A stretch of DNA of 41,677 nucleotides from JTS-RE9 sp964649195 (GCA_964649195.1 CAZYPK010000030.1:1-41677), one strand, 5' to 3'. Shown: positions 1 through 8,552, counted from the first letter of the stretch. Program-made: numbers and translations. Notes: generated from the letters alone by a model not told the origin.

Positions 1-4
1 CCGC

Positions 5-85
5 GGGCTGAAGCAAACGAAAATCGCGCGGCCGGCGATCGTGCCTGATCGTTCGCCTGCCGCGTGAGTTTCGTTTGCTCAGGCC
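5..85. repeat. Imperfect inverted repeat at left edge
   Basis: Arms at about 6-31 and 59-84 are imperfect reverse complements, sharing the core GAGCAAACGAAA next to GCGCGG/CCGCG. The ~27-bp spacer contains GATCGT-like short repeats. It could fold into a long hairpin. It lies upstream of the Fae-like gene, so it may end transcription from the left or be a decayed small mobile element. The left side is cut by the window edge. Confidence 0.5.
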
Positions 86-120
86 CCCAAAGCGGGGCCT
101 TCGCAACCGAATCGGCTCGG

Positions 121-180
121 CGGGAGCCTCGCCCTCCCAGTGGGAACCTCGCCCTCCCAGCGAGAACCTCGCCCTCCCAA
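121..180 (+). repeat. Tandem repeat, three 20-bp units
   Basis: Three head-to-tail 20-bp units share the core GAACCTCGCCCTCCCA, with variation in the first bases of each unit. They lie 90 bp upstream of the Fae-like start codon. They are not spaced like CRISPR repeats. They could be a slippage-prone leader or a regulatory array; nothing further is visible. Confidence 0.7.
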
Positions 181-269
181 TATGCTTTTACCCCTGTCGG
201 GTTTTGTGGCCGACCACCATCACGCCCTGATACGATGCCCGCTCACCCCACCCCGCAAGGAAACCCAGC

Positions 270-932
270 ATGGCACGCAAGCCCGCCCGTTCGACAGCCA
301 AACGTCCCAAGTCCGCCGCCAAACGCACCCCATCCGCCGCCAGTTCCGGGAGGGCCGGGGGTGCCGGGGGTGCCGGGGGTGCCGGGGGCCGCATCGTCCT
401 GCGCACCGGTGAAGCCCTCGTCGAAGCCGACCCCGCGTGGTCCGCCGCCGAGCCCGAAGTCGTTATCGGCGAACTGGACGGCCCCGTCGGCCACGCCCTG
501 GCCCAACTCATCGGCGACCAGATCAAAGGCCACTCCCGCGTCTTCGCCATCTTGAACAGCGATGTGCAGGTCAAGCCCGCCACCATCATGGTCAGCAAGG
601 TCACGGTCAAGTCCGTGCGTTACACCAACATCCTCATGGGCACCGTGCAGGCCGCCATCGCCCACGCCGTCCTCGACTGCGTCCGCGCCGGCGCCATCCC
701 CAAATCCAAAGTGAGCGACCTGGGCATCATCATCTCCGTCTGGCTCGACCCCTCCGTCGCCGACGAAGCGACGAAGGTGGACCACAACATCCTCTTCCAA
801 ACCCACCGCGAAGCGACCGCCAAGGCCATCATCAAAGCCATGCGCGGCGAACCGACCATCGACTGGCTGCTGGAAAACCAGCACAAGGTCGGGCATTACT
901 TCCATGAGCTGGGGGTGGAAGGGAAGTTGTGA
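270..932 (+). CDS. Formaldehyde-activating enzyme (Fae) family protein with basic N-terminal tail
   Basis: Residues ~45-200 match Fae, which in methylotrophs condenses formaldehyde with tetrahydromethanopterin. Landmarks are GEALV (~47), DGPVG, KPATIMVSKVT (~100), the 'G.vQAAIAHAV' helix, IIPK-like AIPKSK, DL.III.V.L and the C-terminal YE-ATK-like segment EATAKAIIKAMRGEP. Residues 1-40 are an extra tail rich in Lys, Arg, Ala and Pro, like histone H1/AlgP tails, followed by a GGAGGAGGAGG linker. By hand alignment the conserved His of the Fae 'AHIDxxxG' segment is replaced (AAEPEVVIG here), so catalysis as in true Fae is doubtful. The start ATG has AAGGAA eight bases upstream. No H4MPT-pathway genes are near. 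Fae-family membership is firm; activity is not. Confidence 0.82.
   Translation: MARKPARSTAKRPKSAAKRTPSAASSGRAGGAGGAGGAGGRIVLRTGEALVEADPAWSAAEPEVVIGELDGPVGHALAQLIGDQIKGHSRVFAILNSDVQVKPATIMVSKVTVKSVRYTNILMGTVQAAIAHAVLDCVRAGAIPKSKVSDLGIIISVWLDPSVADEATKVDHNILFQTHREATAKAIIKAMRGEPTIDWLLENQHKVGHYFHELGVEGKL
353..390 (+). repeat. 9-bp GC-rich tandem tract inside the Fae-like gene
   Basis: About four head-to-tail copies of CCGGGGGTG encode a GGA-repeat linker in frame +3 of this region. Related tracts occur at 7073-7110 and about 11512-11545, each inside a different protein-coding gene and each keeping the frame because the unit is a multiple of three. Confidence 0.8.
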
Positions 933-1065
933 CCATGGGGATCCGAATGTTAGAGAATGGTTGATGAATCGAAAGCCATGCGGTCGGCAAAACCGCGTGC
1001 GAAAAGGGTATTGAATCGAAAGATTCGGCGATGCGCAACATCTGGCCGACAAAGAAGGTCAATTG

Positions 1066-2163
1066 TTAAACTGTCTGGGTTGGTCTGCACAACGGCATTT
1101 GGCCGTCAGTTGCCAACCCATCTACCTTCTTTTGATGCTCGTCTAGTCGATCGACTACTAGTTCCTCAGGACTAATACCAATCACAACAGTGCCGAAACA
1201 TGCAACATCTTTAGTCTTACCTGATCCCGTCTCGCTCTTGTGAGGCGAGGATTGCGAAGGTGAGAATGGCGTAATCAAGCCGGGCCGTATCTTTTCTAGC
1301 TGAGTGCAGCACTGTTGGGTCATCTGAGTGCACACCACGGTTGCACCTACCGCTCTTAGCGACGCGACGGAGTGAGGCTTGGGATGCTTGTGAGAGTTCG
1401 CAGTGCCGACCGAAACGATTCCCACTTTCGGAGTCAGAATATTTTCATATAGTTCGCGGTTCGCTGCCTGATCTCGTGCGGGAGTTGCAACGCCTCCAGC
1501 GTGATGGGGGACTATCAAGATATCGGCCAGCATTTTCTGACCAACGCGTTTATGCAGCATTCGCCAAGCCTCAATGGAAGCGTCCCCTGGAAACACAAGC
1601 GTCCGTTCCCCGCAGTGCAGGCCGAGAATAGCACTGGTTCGATTCGATTGGCGGCTCTGATCTGCCTCCTCGGATTCTGCCTCGAAATTGTCCATCATCG
1701 TCGGATAATAGAGCTTCAACGAAACGCCCTCGGCGCGAACGGGTGGAGCGGGGTCTTCGGGGTGCGGGAAGAGTACCCGAGGCTTGTCGGTCGTCTCCAA
1801 TCGGTCAGGTGCATTGAGCAGTTGCCCTGCTCGCCACTGTCGCAGAGTTTGACGATAAGTCTTATTGAGCTTTGCCGGGCCGTCGCGCAGAAAATAAATC
1901 CGCCGGATTGCCTTGGGATACATTTGAAGAATCGACGTGACGCCACCGTCGTGGTCTGCGTGATTGTGGCTAACGATCAGGGCGTCGATAGTATTGACGT
2001 AGCGCTGCAGAAAGTGCAATGGAACGGCAGAGACGCATGGGCCCGCATCTATGATCACGGCGCGACCATCGCCTAAATAGAGTATCGTGCAGGATCCCTG
2101 TCCAACATCCAACACGCAACATTCGGCTTTTAACGATTTTCCGTGGTTGTCGGCCAAGTCCAT
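1066..2163 (-). CDS. ComEC-type metallo-beta-lactamase-fold hydrolase
   Basis: This 365-residue protein has the MBL fold of the ComEC/Rec2 C-terminal domain but no membrane segments. It opens with LDVGQGSCTILYLGDG and AVIIDAG, then the metal motif H66-N-H68-A-D70-H71-D72, GDAS (D194), PHH (H220/H221) and a late SHKHPKPH segment. Family members hydrolyse phosphodiesters or nucleic acids at a dinuclear metal site; the substrate here is unknown. The last ~90 residues match nothing I recognise. GGAGG lies five bases before the ATG. The start overlaps the end of the upstream gene by 34 bp, so it is the third gene of a coupled operon. Base composition is visibly lower in GC than the neighbours, suggesting acquisition. 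In such operons it would be the candidate effector. Confidence 0.8.
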   Translation of the reverse strand: MDLADNHGKSLKAECCVLDVGQGSCTILYLGDGRAVIIDAGPCVSAVPLHFLQRYVNTIDALIVSHNHADHDGGVTSILQMYPKAIRRIYFLRDGPAKLNKTYRQTLRQWRAGQLLNAPDRLETTDKPRVLFPHPEDPAPPVRAEGVSLKLYYPTMMDNFEAESEEADQSRQSNRTSAILGLHCGERTLVFPGDASIEAWRMLHKRVGQKMLADILIVPHHAGGVATPARDQAANRELYENILTPKVGIVSVGTANSHKHPKPHSVASLRAVGATVVCTQMTQQCCTQLEKIRPGLITPFSPSQSSPHKSETGSGKTKDVACFGTVVIGISPEELVVDRLDEHQKKVDGLATDGQMPLCRPTQTV

Positions 2164-2876
2164 TCAACCTCCGGAAGTATTGCTTTGGGCAGGGACTCAA
2201 TGAACTCATCGGCCTCACGCTGAGATACATTGCTCATCTCGATTGGCCGCGCGTCCAATATACGCAGCAAGTTTGCGGTCTTTGGATGTCGCTCGACGAC
2301 CGCGTCGATGTAACCGCCTGCGGGCAAGGCGGAAAAATCAGCCGGTAGCCGGTCCCAGTCTGGAACGCGGTCCACGCGACCATCAACCCAATAGATCCGA
2401 TCCGGGCGGGGCTTCTTGCCAACAAATTTAAACCGAATGCGCCCTACAGCCCGCACGATCATTGGTGCCCGTTCACGATACTCGTTCACATCGATAACCT
2501 GCAGGAGTCGCGACCAATCGCGACGGTCGTTCTCATCCATCTCAAAGTAACGCTTCGCGTACAGTCTCTGAAACTCCGCATGCACTTCCTTCTTCCACTG
2601 CTCAAGCGCTTCTGCAGGCGAACTGCCAACACCCACCAGCTTTGAACCGAACTCAATCGCACGACAACTCCAGTGAGGCATCACCCAAGTGCAAACCGGA
2701 TGCACTGCGTGCATCAACTTGTATTCACTTGATCCAACAGCGATCTTCTCGATTGGTGGCATGTCCGATGCGCCTGCCGAAGGCACAACATCTGCGTCAA
2801 CAAACTTGGCCTCGCACGGGACAGTCCCAAACTGAGGTGCGAGCCAAAGAGAAAATGCAATGGGTGCGTAGATCAT
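2130..2876 (-). CDS. Hypothetical protein, middle gene of three-gene operon
   Basis: I do not recognise this 248-residue protein. It is soluble apart from a mildly hydrophobic first 20 residues (MIYAPIAFSLWLAPQFG), rich in Trp, Arg and Asp, with a central segment of alternating charge (QWKKEVHAEFQRLYAKRYFE) and no obvious catalytic motif. The ATG follows the stop of the TIGR04255-like gene by 3 bp and has AGGG about seven bases upstream; its 3' end overlaps the MBL gene by 34 bp. Such packing implies co-translation and perhaps a complex. GC content is low compared with flanking genes. It could be a specificity, regulatory or protective partner. Confidence 0.7.
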   Translation of the reverse strand: MIYAPIAFSLWLAPQFGTVPCEAKFVDADVVPSAGASDMPPIEKIAVGSSEYKLMHAVHPVCTWVMPHWSCRAIEFGSKLVGVGSSPAEALEQWKKEVHAEFQRLYAKRYFEMDENDRRDWSRLLQVIDVNEYRERAPMIVRAVGRIRFKFVGKKPRPDRIYWVDGRVDRVPDWDRLPADFSALPAGGYIDAVVERHPKTANLLRILDARPIEMSNVSQREADEFIESLPKAILPEVEWTWPTTTENR

Positions 2877-2879
2877 CGG

Positions 2880-3665
2880 TTAACCCTGCGGTTCAAACAT
2901 CGCCCATGCCTTGGGAGTGAAGATTTTCTCAAAAGCAACAACAACGTCATTCTGAGCCTTATCGAGCCAATCTCTAACCGTATTTTGTTCCGGCTTCAGA
3001 GATTGTGAGGAGTTTATCTCGATATGCCAATCCAATCGAAAGTCTGCTAGCCCCTGTCGATCAGGGGCCGGCATTGGAACGATGGATAGGCGTGTTAGGC
3101 CCATACTGCTCAAACCGGTCAAGAACAACTCGATTCCAAAATGCGCGATTTCACCAAATGCGCCGGGTACCTTCGGGTATATGTGGAGATAATCTTCAAT
3201 CACAAGCTTGCCATCGACCGTCGGCAACGAAACAAGGTCTCGATAATGGATCGCAGGTCGAATGCCAATGATGCGTTCGCGTTGGACAAATTCGACATAT
3301 CGACTTAAGAGTTGCAAGCTCTCATCACGCCACGACTCAAAAGTGGGCCAGCCCCTTCCTTCTTTCTTCAGCACATTGAGTACAAGAATCTGCCGTCCGA
3401 CTTGAATTACACGATCCCCTTCCGAAGTTGTACCCCTCAAACGCTCGAACAGGGTAGACACTCTCCCTTCTTCATTGCTTTGCATGTCGTAGATGAGCCT
3501 AGCTTGCTTCCCAACCATCTGGTCACGTAAATCGGGGTAATTCGCATCAACAAACTTCTTCGCATCGTGGACTTCCCATTGGGGCACCTCCTCATTCAAG
3601 AGGGAGTGGTACTCGATCCACGCTTCGATTACTGGTGGTTTCCCTAATTTCACTGGACGACTCAT
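2880..3665 (-). CDS. TIGR04255 family protein
   Basis: This 261-residue protein has the N-terminal pattern of TIGR04255, a sporadically distributed bacterial and archaeal family of unknown function: KPPVIEAWIEYHS near residue 9, a central R-G.......Q.......L/VLN stretch (GDRVIQVGRQILVLNVLKK), W-x-F-x-W-like FESW, and a long C-terminal amphipathic helix ending in a W-D-x-A-like segment (WLDKAQNDVVVAFEKIFT). It is the first gene of the leftward operon with the unknown gene and the MBL hydrolase. No good Shine-Dalgarno is visible before the ATG. The family's patchy distribution and frequent presence near mobile DNA fit a defence or accessory role, but that is inference. Confidence 0.7.
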   Translation of the reverse strand: MSRPVKLGKPPVIEAWIEYHSLLNEEVPQWEVHDAKKFVDANYPDLRDQMVGKQARLIYDMQSNEEGRVSTLFERLRGTTSEGDRVIQVGRQILVLNVLKKEGRGWPTFESWRDESLQLLSRYVEFVQRERIIGIRPAIHYRDLVSLPTVDGKLVIEDYLHIYPKVPGAFGEIAHFGIELFLTGLSSMGLTRLSIVPMPAPDRQGLADFRLDWHIEINSSQSLKPEQNTVRDWLDKAQNDVVVAFEKIFTPKAWAMFEPQG

Positions 3666-3721
3666 ACACGAAGGTGTTGGTGGACGATTCGGTATTGTAA
3701 CGATACCATCATTGGTTCGCC

Positions 3722-3749
3722 AAGTATATGGGATCGACCCGTTGTCAAA
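3722..3749 (-). promoter_or_regulatory. Possible promoter of the three-gene operon
   Basis: On the minus strand TTTGAC/TTGACA (3743-3749) is followed by TATACT (3722-3727) with a 14-15-base spacer, shorter than the usual 17. It lies about 55 bases before the first ATG of the operon. The boxes are good but the spacing is poor, so the call is tentative. Confidence 0.3.
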
Positions 3750-3903
3750 AAAACCGGGGATGACGGGACTGGAAAAGTGGAAAACTGCAGATAATCCACA
3801 TCCTTCCCCATTGCTGGCTGAGGCTGGGGGTTTTGCACAAGGCCCGGGGGGTGCGATCCCGCCGCGGCATGAACCGTGCGTGTTTAGCGATCATTTTATC
3901 GTC

Positions 3904-6123
3904 TTACGCGTGCCCCACGATCGTCACCGGGTCGATCTGCCCTTCGATGGTCACCCGGCCTGCGGCATCGACGACGCAGACGGGGATTTTGCCCGCCTTC
4001 CAGTCGGCCAGGGGGAGCAGGGGGAGGCGCTGGTTGGTGTGGCGGTCGGGATTGACGCTGATGTGCGGGCCGGTTTCGTGGAGGCGGTCGATGATGAGGC
4101 GGGGCTGGGCGAGGAGGTAGCCGATGGAGGTGATGCCGCGCGGGAAGAAGGAGAGGTTGTTGCCGATGTAGCAATCGACGAAGCCCAGGGACTGGAGGTG
4201 GGTGTTGCTCATGACCTGAAGGTCCCAGTAGCGCTGGGCGAGGTAGGGAGGCCAAGAGAGTCCGAGGTAGCTTCCCAGGTGATCGCGCCAGAGGTTTTGG
4301 GAGACCCAGACATTTTCGGGTTCGAGGGTGGAGTGGCCGCAGCCGTAGGGGCTGAGGGTTTCGCGCATGGCGTTGTAGAGGTCGGTTCGGAGTCGCTGTG
4401 GGTCGAGCAGCGGGGACCTGCCGGACATGATGGGCAGGAGCAGGCCGTTGCCGGTGGAGATGGAGTAGGCGTCCCAGCCGGGGATTTCGTCATCGGTGAG
4501 GGGTTCGCCGGTGCGGGCGTCGATGACGCCTGTGGAGGAGCGATCGACGCAGACGGCATAATGATCGCCCAGCCAGGCGGCCTGTTCGATCATCGGCGCC
4601 GCCTCGGCGACGATGCGTTTGCAATGCTCTGCCGTCTCGGTGCAGTTGACGCGGCCCAGCAGGTTGGCGGAGGCATCGAGGGCGGCCAATCGCTTGACAG
4701 CCAGGTAGGTCTGCTTGCGGGCGACCTGCGAGGCGGGGCTGGCGTCATCGAGCGTGTTGGGCGAGCCTTCGGAGGAGAACCCGCTGCCGTCGCGGTCGGT
4801 CCAGATGAGATATCGAGCCAACCGTTCAAGCAACGGCGCATGCGATTCAACCAGCGACAGGTCGCCGGTCCAATGGGCATAAGCCTGCATCAGCAGCACG
4901 TAGTTGCAGTTCTCCTCGACAGGCATGTCGTGATCGTAAGCCTGCTCGGCAATCTCGCAGCCCCGGCCCATGTCATGACTCAGGAACGCGGCGCCCGAAG
5001 GCTTGTGCGGTTTCTCCAGCATCGGCCACTGCCTCAGTTGCATCGCCAACAGGCCGGGCCAGAGTGAAAGATAAAACAGCGAGCAGTTGTATTCATCATC
5101 GAGCGTCGAGTGATAGAAGGAACTGCCTTCCATCACGCTGAACCACTGATCGCCGGTGGCGGCTCCGGTTTCGCCATCATCAAGCTGACACCAGAAGGAG
5201 TTGCTCAGAAACGCATGCCAGCTCTGGCTGAGCAGGTGCCGCTGGGAAACGATGAGCGAAGCCTGGTCGAAGAGCTTTTCGAAGCGGCGCGAATGGCCCA
5301 GGCGATCATCGCGGTTGTCGATGGCGTCCTTCATCACCGCGTCGATGTCCGCCAGTCGCGCGGCATATTGCAGCCGACCCTGGCGAATCTTCCTGTTCTG
5401 TTTCACCCGCAGCACCGGCTCGCCGCAGTGCGCCCCCCACACCAGCCGCCACTTGGTGCCGCTGCTCTCCTCGGTCACGGGCATTTCGTAGGTCAACCCT
5501 CGGCCATCGGGATCGACCGCGCAGCCCGCGTTGAGGCTGACGATCCGCTCGCGCACCGGCACCCAGCGGTCCTCCTGTTTCAGCGGCTTGCCGAACGGCC
5601 CGACGCCGTCATCAGGCTTGGGCACCGTGGGGCATTGATAAGTCAGGTCGATGCGCCCGCCGCCTTCGCCGCCGGCGACGATCTGCGTGTCGGGGCGGGC
5701 CACGCGGATGAACAGCTTCACCCTGCCCGGCCGTTTGCCCGCGGGCCTGAGCAATCGCACCGCCGGCGACTGGGTGACCCGCATCTCCAGATAGAAGGCG
5801 GGCATGGTGCAGAGCGCTTCATCCTGCGGATAGAAGACGCTGTGAATGTTGAACTCGAAGCGCAGGCGATACTTCTCGCTGTAGCCGCGATAGGTGATGG
5901 AATTGAGGCGTTCAAATTGTTCGCAGTTGCTCAGGAGCGAGCCGCGCTGGGAGAAAGGGAGCACGCGCTCGGTGCCGTCGGGTTCGATGATGCCGACCAT
6001 GAGATCGACGGGCTGATCGAAGAAGCGTCCCAGCGCCGAGTGACGAATCTGCCGTTTGTGGGGTTCAAACAGCAGTTGAAAACGGCTGCCAAGTCGAGCA
6101 AGCGTCCAACTCATTAACTGCAT
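3904..6123 (-). CDS. GH52-like glycoside hydrolase (beta-xylosidase family)
   Basis: This 739-residue protein resembles GH52 beta-xylosidases (usually ~700 aa) along the (alpha/alpha)6-barrel part: VMEGSSFYHSTLDDEYN near residue 330 aligns with the family's nucleophile segment (VNEGEYRMMNTFDLTVD), with E332 at the nucleophile place; FLSHDMG near 381 aligns with SFTHDMG; TLDDASPASQVARKQ near 457 aligns with TYDSLDVSLGQ, which carries the acid Asp; and FFPRGITSIGYLL near the C-terminus aligns with YYPRGVTSI. No signal peptide is seen, so it may act in the cytoplasm on imported xylo-oligosaccharides. AGGGAAG precedes the ATG at a good distance. The N-terminal third is divergent, so substrate may differ. 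No xylan gene cluster surrounds it. Confidence 0.68.
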   Translation of the reverse strand: MQLMSWTLARLGSRFQLLFEPHKRQIRHSALGRFFDQPVDLMVGIIEPDGTERVLPFSQRGSLLSNCEQFERLNSITYRGYSEKYRLRFEFNIHSVFYPQDEALCTMPAFYLEMRVTQSPAVRLLRPAGKRPGRVKLFIRVARPDTQIVAGGEGGGRIDLTYQCPTVPKPDDGVGPFGKPLKQEDRWVPVRERIVSLNAGCAVDPDGRGLTYEMPVTEESSGTKWRLVWGAHCGEPVLRVKQNRKIRQGRLQYAARLADIDAVMKDAIDNRDDRLGHSRRFEKLFDQASLIVSQRHLLSQSWHAFLSNSFWCQLDDGETGAATGDQWFSVMEGSSFYHSTLDDEYNCSLFYLSLWPGLLAMQLRQWPMLEKPHKPSGAAFLSHDMGRGCEIAEQAYDHDMPVEENCNYVLLMQAYAHWTGDLSLVESHAPLLERLARYLIWTDRDGSGFSSEGSPNTLDDASPASQVARKQTYLAVKRLAALDASANLLGRVNCTETAEHCKRIVAEAAPMIEQAAWLGDHYAVCVDRSSTGVIDARTGEPLTDDEIPGWDAYSISTGNGLLLPIMSGRSPLLDPQRLRTDLYNAMRETLSPYGCGHSTLEPENVWVSQNLWRDHLGSYLGLSWPPYLAQRYWDLQVMSNTHLQSLGFVDCYIGNNLSFFPRGITSIGYLLAQPRLIIDRLHETGPHISVNPDRHTNQRLPLLPLADWKAGKIPVCVVDAAGRVTIEGQIDPVTIVGHA

Positions 6124-6220
6124 CGTGAACTTCCCTTGCAGGGCGGAATGCCAAGCGGATCATTGTGCCCCATTTTCCGGTCGATGGCAAAGGGAATGCG
6201 CGACGCCGGGCAGGGCCGTT

Positions 6221-7207
6221 TCACTTCTCCGCGATGCGCAGCACCTGGCTTTGGATCGTTTCATCCATGAGCCGGGTGAGGGTCTGTCCGTTGTGCGTGA
6301 GTTTCGCCTCGATGGTCGTGCTTTGCATGCTGTTGCGGCCGACGGCTTCGCCGCGCGAGAGGTCGAACATGATCTGCGTTTTCGCCTCGCCTTTTTTCAA
6401 CTGCACATTCAACCTGGGACCGTCGGCGGGCAGCTTTTTCGGATCCACATCCAGACGCAGTTTGGAGACGCCTTCGATCGTGGCGATGGAAATGTCCGCC
6501 ACCTGTTCGATGCCTTGCAGCGTGTAGGTGGTGTCGTGATGGAGCTTGCCCAGTTCGTGATTCCAGTCGGCCTGCGTTTTCCAGTTGCCCTTGAGCCGCG
6601 TGGCGCCGGCCGCGGCGGCGATGGTCACCAGATCGGAAGCGGTCTCCTGAAAGTCCAGTTCATCGGGCGCGCTTTCGGGGTCGGCCAGCTTCGCGTGAAT
6701 CGCATCGACGCCCCTGACCCGCTTCACCGTGCCATCGGCGGCGACCTCGACCGTGATGGGCGTCCTGGCCATCGCCTTGAGCAGCTCGCTCATGCGGTCG
6801 TCGCCGCCGGCCTTGCGGGAATCGACGGTCACCGGCTCCGCATCGCCGCCGGTGGTGGTGGCCACCAGCCAATCGAGCGTCATGGTGCAGGTCGCCGAGC
6901 CGTCGCCGCCGACGCGATCGACGGTCCACGTCACCTCGCCCTTGGTTTCGAGGGTCATCTCCATCTTCTTCGACTCGCCCAGAAACGAAAGCTCGACATG
7001 TTGCCTGCGCTGCGACCATATTTCATATCGCGTGGTCCTACCCGCGACGAACTTCGGTTGCAGATCGGCGGTGTCGGGGGCACCGGGGACACCGGGGGCA
7101 CCGGGGGTGTTCTCCGCATCCATGATCGCGCCGCCGGCCAGCATAACGATGATTGCCAGCAACGACGAAAATCCGAACGGTCGGGGCAAGGTTGAGTATC
7201 GCATCAT
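6221..7207 (-). CDS. Secreted protein, DUF6263-like
   Basis: This 328-residue protein starts with a hydrophobic export segment (residues ~12-28), then a low-complexity linker (TPGAPGVPGAP) encoded by a 9-bp GC-rich tandem tract. The remainder alternates beta-strand-like sequence (KFVAGRTTRYEIWSQRRQ, MEMTLETKGEVTWTVDRV, GNWKTQADWN) in the style of DUF6263-type planctomycete proteins; that assignment is from memory and weak. It is probably periplasmic or surface bound. Its start is at the inner edge of a spacer holding a family A repeat. Function unknown. Confidence 0.65.
   Translation of the reverse strand: MMRYSTLPRPFGFSSLLAIIVMLAGGAIMDAENTPGAPGVPGAPDTADLQPKFVAGRTTRYEIWSQRRQHVELSFLGESKKMEMTLETKGEVTWTVDRVGGDGSATCTMTLDWLVATTTGGDAEPVTVDSRKAGGDDRMSELLKAMARTPITVEVAADGTVKRVRGVDAIHAKLADPESAPDELDFQETASDLVTIAAAAGATRLKGNWKTQADWNHELGKLHHDTTYTLQGIEQVADISIATIEGVSKLRLDVDPKKLPADGPRLNVQLKKGEAKTQIMFDLSRGEAVGRNSMQSTTIEAKLTHNGQTLTRLMDETIQSQVLRIAEK
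7073..7110. repeat. 9-bp GC-rich tandem tract in a coding region
   Basis: Four degenerate copies of CCGGGGGCA/CCGGGGACA lie just after the export signal of the secreted protein and encode its Pro-Gly-Ala/Val linker. The unit is the reverse complement of, and closely matches, the tract in the Fae-like gene. Confidence 0.75.
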
Positions 7208-7256
7208 GCTGACATGATAGCGGCACGAGAGAAGGGAGGCATATCAACCACAGGAA

Positions 7257-7453
7257 CCTGAGTTCGGGATAAGCGCGAGCCGCGACTCAACGAGTCGCGG
7301 ACGTGAACAGCCTGAAGGGGGGGCCGAAACGCACCTTTTTCTTTTCAGCCTTGATCGGCACCTGCCGTCTTCGCGTCCCGTGATCCTCCGCATGACAAAC
7401 ACGCCGTCTCACCGTTCATCTCCGCGACGTGTTACGTCGCGGCTCTTGTCCCA
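7257..7453 (+). repeat. Family A dispersed element, copy 1 (right end decayed)
   Basis: It begins with CCTGAGTTCGGGATAAG and contains the perfect palindrome CGCGACTCAACGAGTCGCG (7281-7299), a ~120-bp middle with CACCTTTTTCTTTTCAGCC, and the second palindrome around CGCGACGTGTTACGTCGCG (7423-7441). The right terminal repeat is degraded (TTGTCCC instead of TTATCCC) and ends 14 bp before the stop codon of the KDG kinase gene. Other copies lie at 24703, 34584, 38278 and 39839. No transposase is encoded. Confidence 0.85.
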
Positions 7454-7466
7454 AGAGCGACATCAC

Positions 7467-8552
7467 TCACCGCTTGATGCGTGCGCTGCCGCCTTTGGCG
7501 ACGTGCATGAGTTCTTCGAGGGTGATCTGCGAGGTGTCGCCGCGCGTGGTCTGGAGCAGGGCGCCGTGGGCCACGCCCAGATCGACGCACTGCTGCGGCG
7601 CCTGCCCCGTGAGGAAGCCGTAGGCGAAGCCGCTGGCGAAGCCGTCGCCGCCGCCGACGCGATCCTCGATCTCCAGGCCGGGGAACTTGATGCCTTCGTA
7701 AAAAGTGCCTTCGTGCCAGAGGATGGCGGTCCAGTCATTGATCAGGCCGGAACGCACCGCGCGCAGCGTGGTGCCGACCACCTTGATGTTCGGATAATCC
7801 TTCACCACGCGCTCGACCATTTTCTTGAAGGCCTTGGTGTCGATCTCGCCCTTGTCGATATCGACGCCTTCCACTTCGTAGCCGAGCACTTTCTGGAAGT
7901 CCTCCTCGTTGCCGATGAGGCAATCGATGAACGGCACGATCGGCTTCGTCGTCGCGATCGCATCCTTGCTGCTCCACAGTTTGCTGCGGAAGTTGAGATC
8001 GTAGGAAACGATGGTGCCCGCATCGTGCGCCGCCTTGACGGCCTCGGCGACGACCTGTCGCGTGGTGGCCGAGAGCGACGCCATGATGCCGCCGGTGTGG
8101 AGCCAGCGGACGCCGCGCCCTTGGAAGAGATGTTCCCAGTTCACATCGCCGGGCTTCATCTTGCTGGTGGCCGAGTGGCCGCGATCGTAGAGCGTGACGG
8201 AGCCGCGCACGCCGGTGCCCACTTCGGTGAAGTTCAGGCCGATGCGCGCCTCGCGTCCGACGCCGTCGTACTTCATGTTGACCACATGCTGAATATCCAG
8301 GCCGCCCGATCGTGCATGATTGACGACGATGGCGCCGACGGGATTGTCAACCAGGCCGCCCACCCAGCCGGTGCGAAGACCAAGACGCGAAAGCGCGTAG
8401 GCCACGTTGTATTCACCGCCGCCGACGCAGACTTCCATCAGGTTGGCAAACTCAATCCGGCCATGCCCCGGCGGGCTCAGGCGAACCATGCACTCCCCCA
8501 GGGAGACAAGATCGATTTGCGTGTCAGCAACGGCGCGAATGTTCAAAGGCAT
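7467..8552 (-). CDS. kdgK: 2-keto-3-deoxygluconate kinase (PfkB family)
   Basis: The enzyme phosphorylates 2-keto-3-deoxygluconate to KDPG in uronate/pectin or alginate breakdown. At 361 residues it is a full-length PfkB sugar kinase: N-terminal LGECMVRLSPPG (~18), GGGEYNVAYALSRLG (44-58, sugar binding), the central NEEDFQ segment (~215), and the C-terminal anion-hole motif DRVGGGDGFASG with catalytic base D303. The GEYNVA and NEEDF signatures favour KdgK over fructokinase or ribokinase. The partner enzyme, KDPG aldolase, is in the same window at 24901-25554 but not in the same operon. The gene stands alone between two repeat clusters. Only a weak AAAGAA-type ribosome site precedes the ATG. 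Confidence 0.85.
   Translation of the reverse strand: MPLNIRAVADTQIDLVSLGECMVRLSPPGHGRIEFANLMEVCVGGGEYNVAYALSRLGLRTGWVGGLVDNPVGAIVVNHARSGGLDIQHVVNMKYDGVGREARIGLNFTEVGTGVRGSVTLYDRGHSATSKMKPGDVNWEHLFQGRGVRWLHTGGIMASLSATTRQVVAEAVKAAHDAGTIVSYDLNFRSKLWSSKDAIATTKPIVPFIDCLIGNEEDFQKVLGYEVEGVDIDKGEIDTKAFKKMVERVVKDYPNIKVVGTTLRAVRSGLINDWTAILWHEGTFYEGIKFPGLEIEDRVGGGDGFASGFAYGFLTGQAPQQCVDLGVAHGALLQTTRGDTSQITLEELMHVAKGGSARIKR

Noticed and set aside
3712..5067. 451-codon plus-strand frame opposite the GH52-like gene, with further plus-strand frames to 6117
   Set aside because: Antisense shadow; no motif, and the minus-strand frame matches GH52 catalytic segments.
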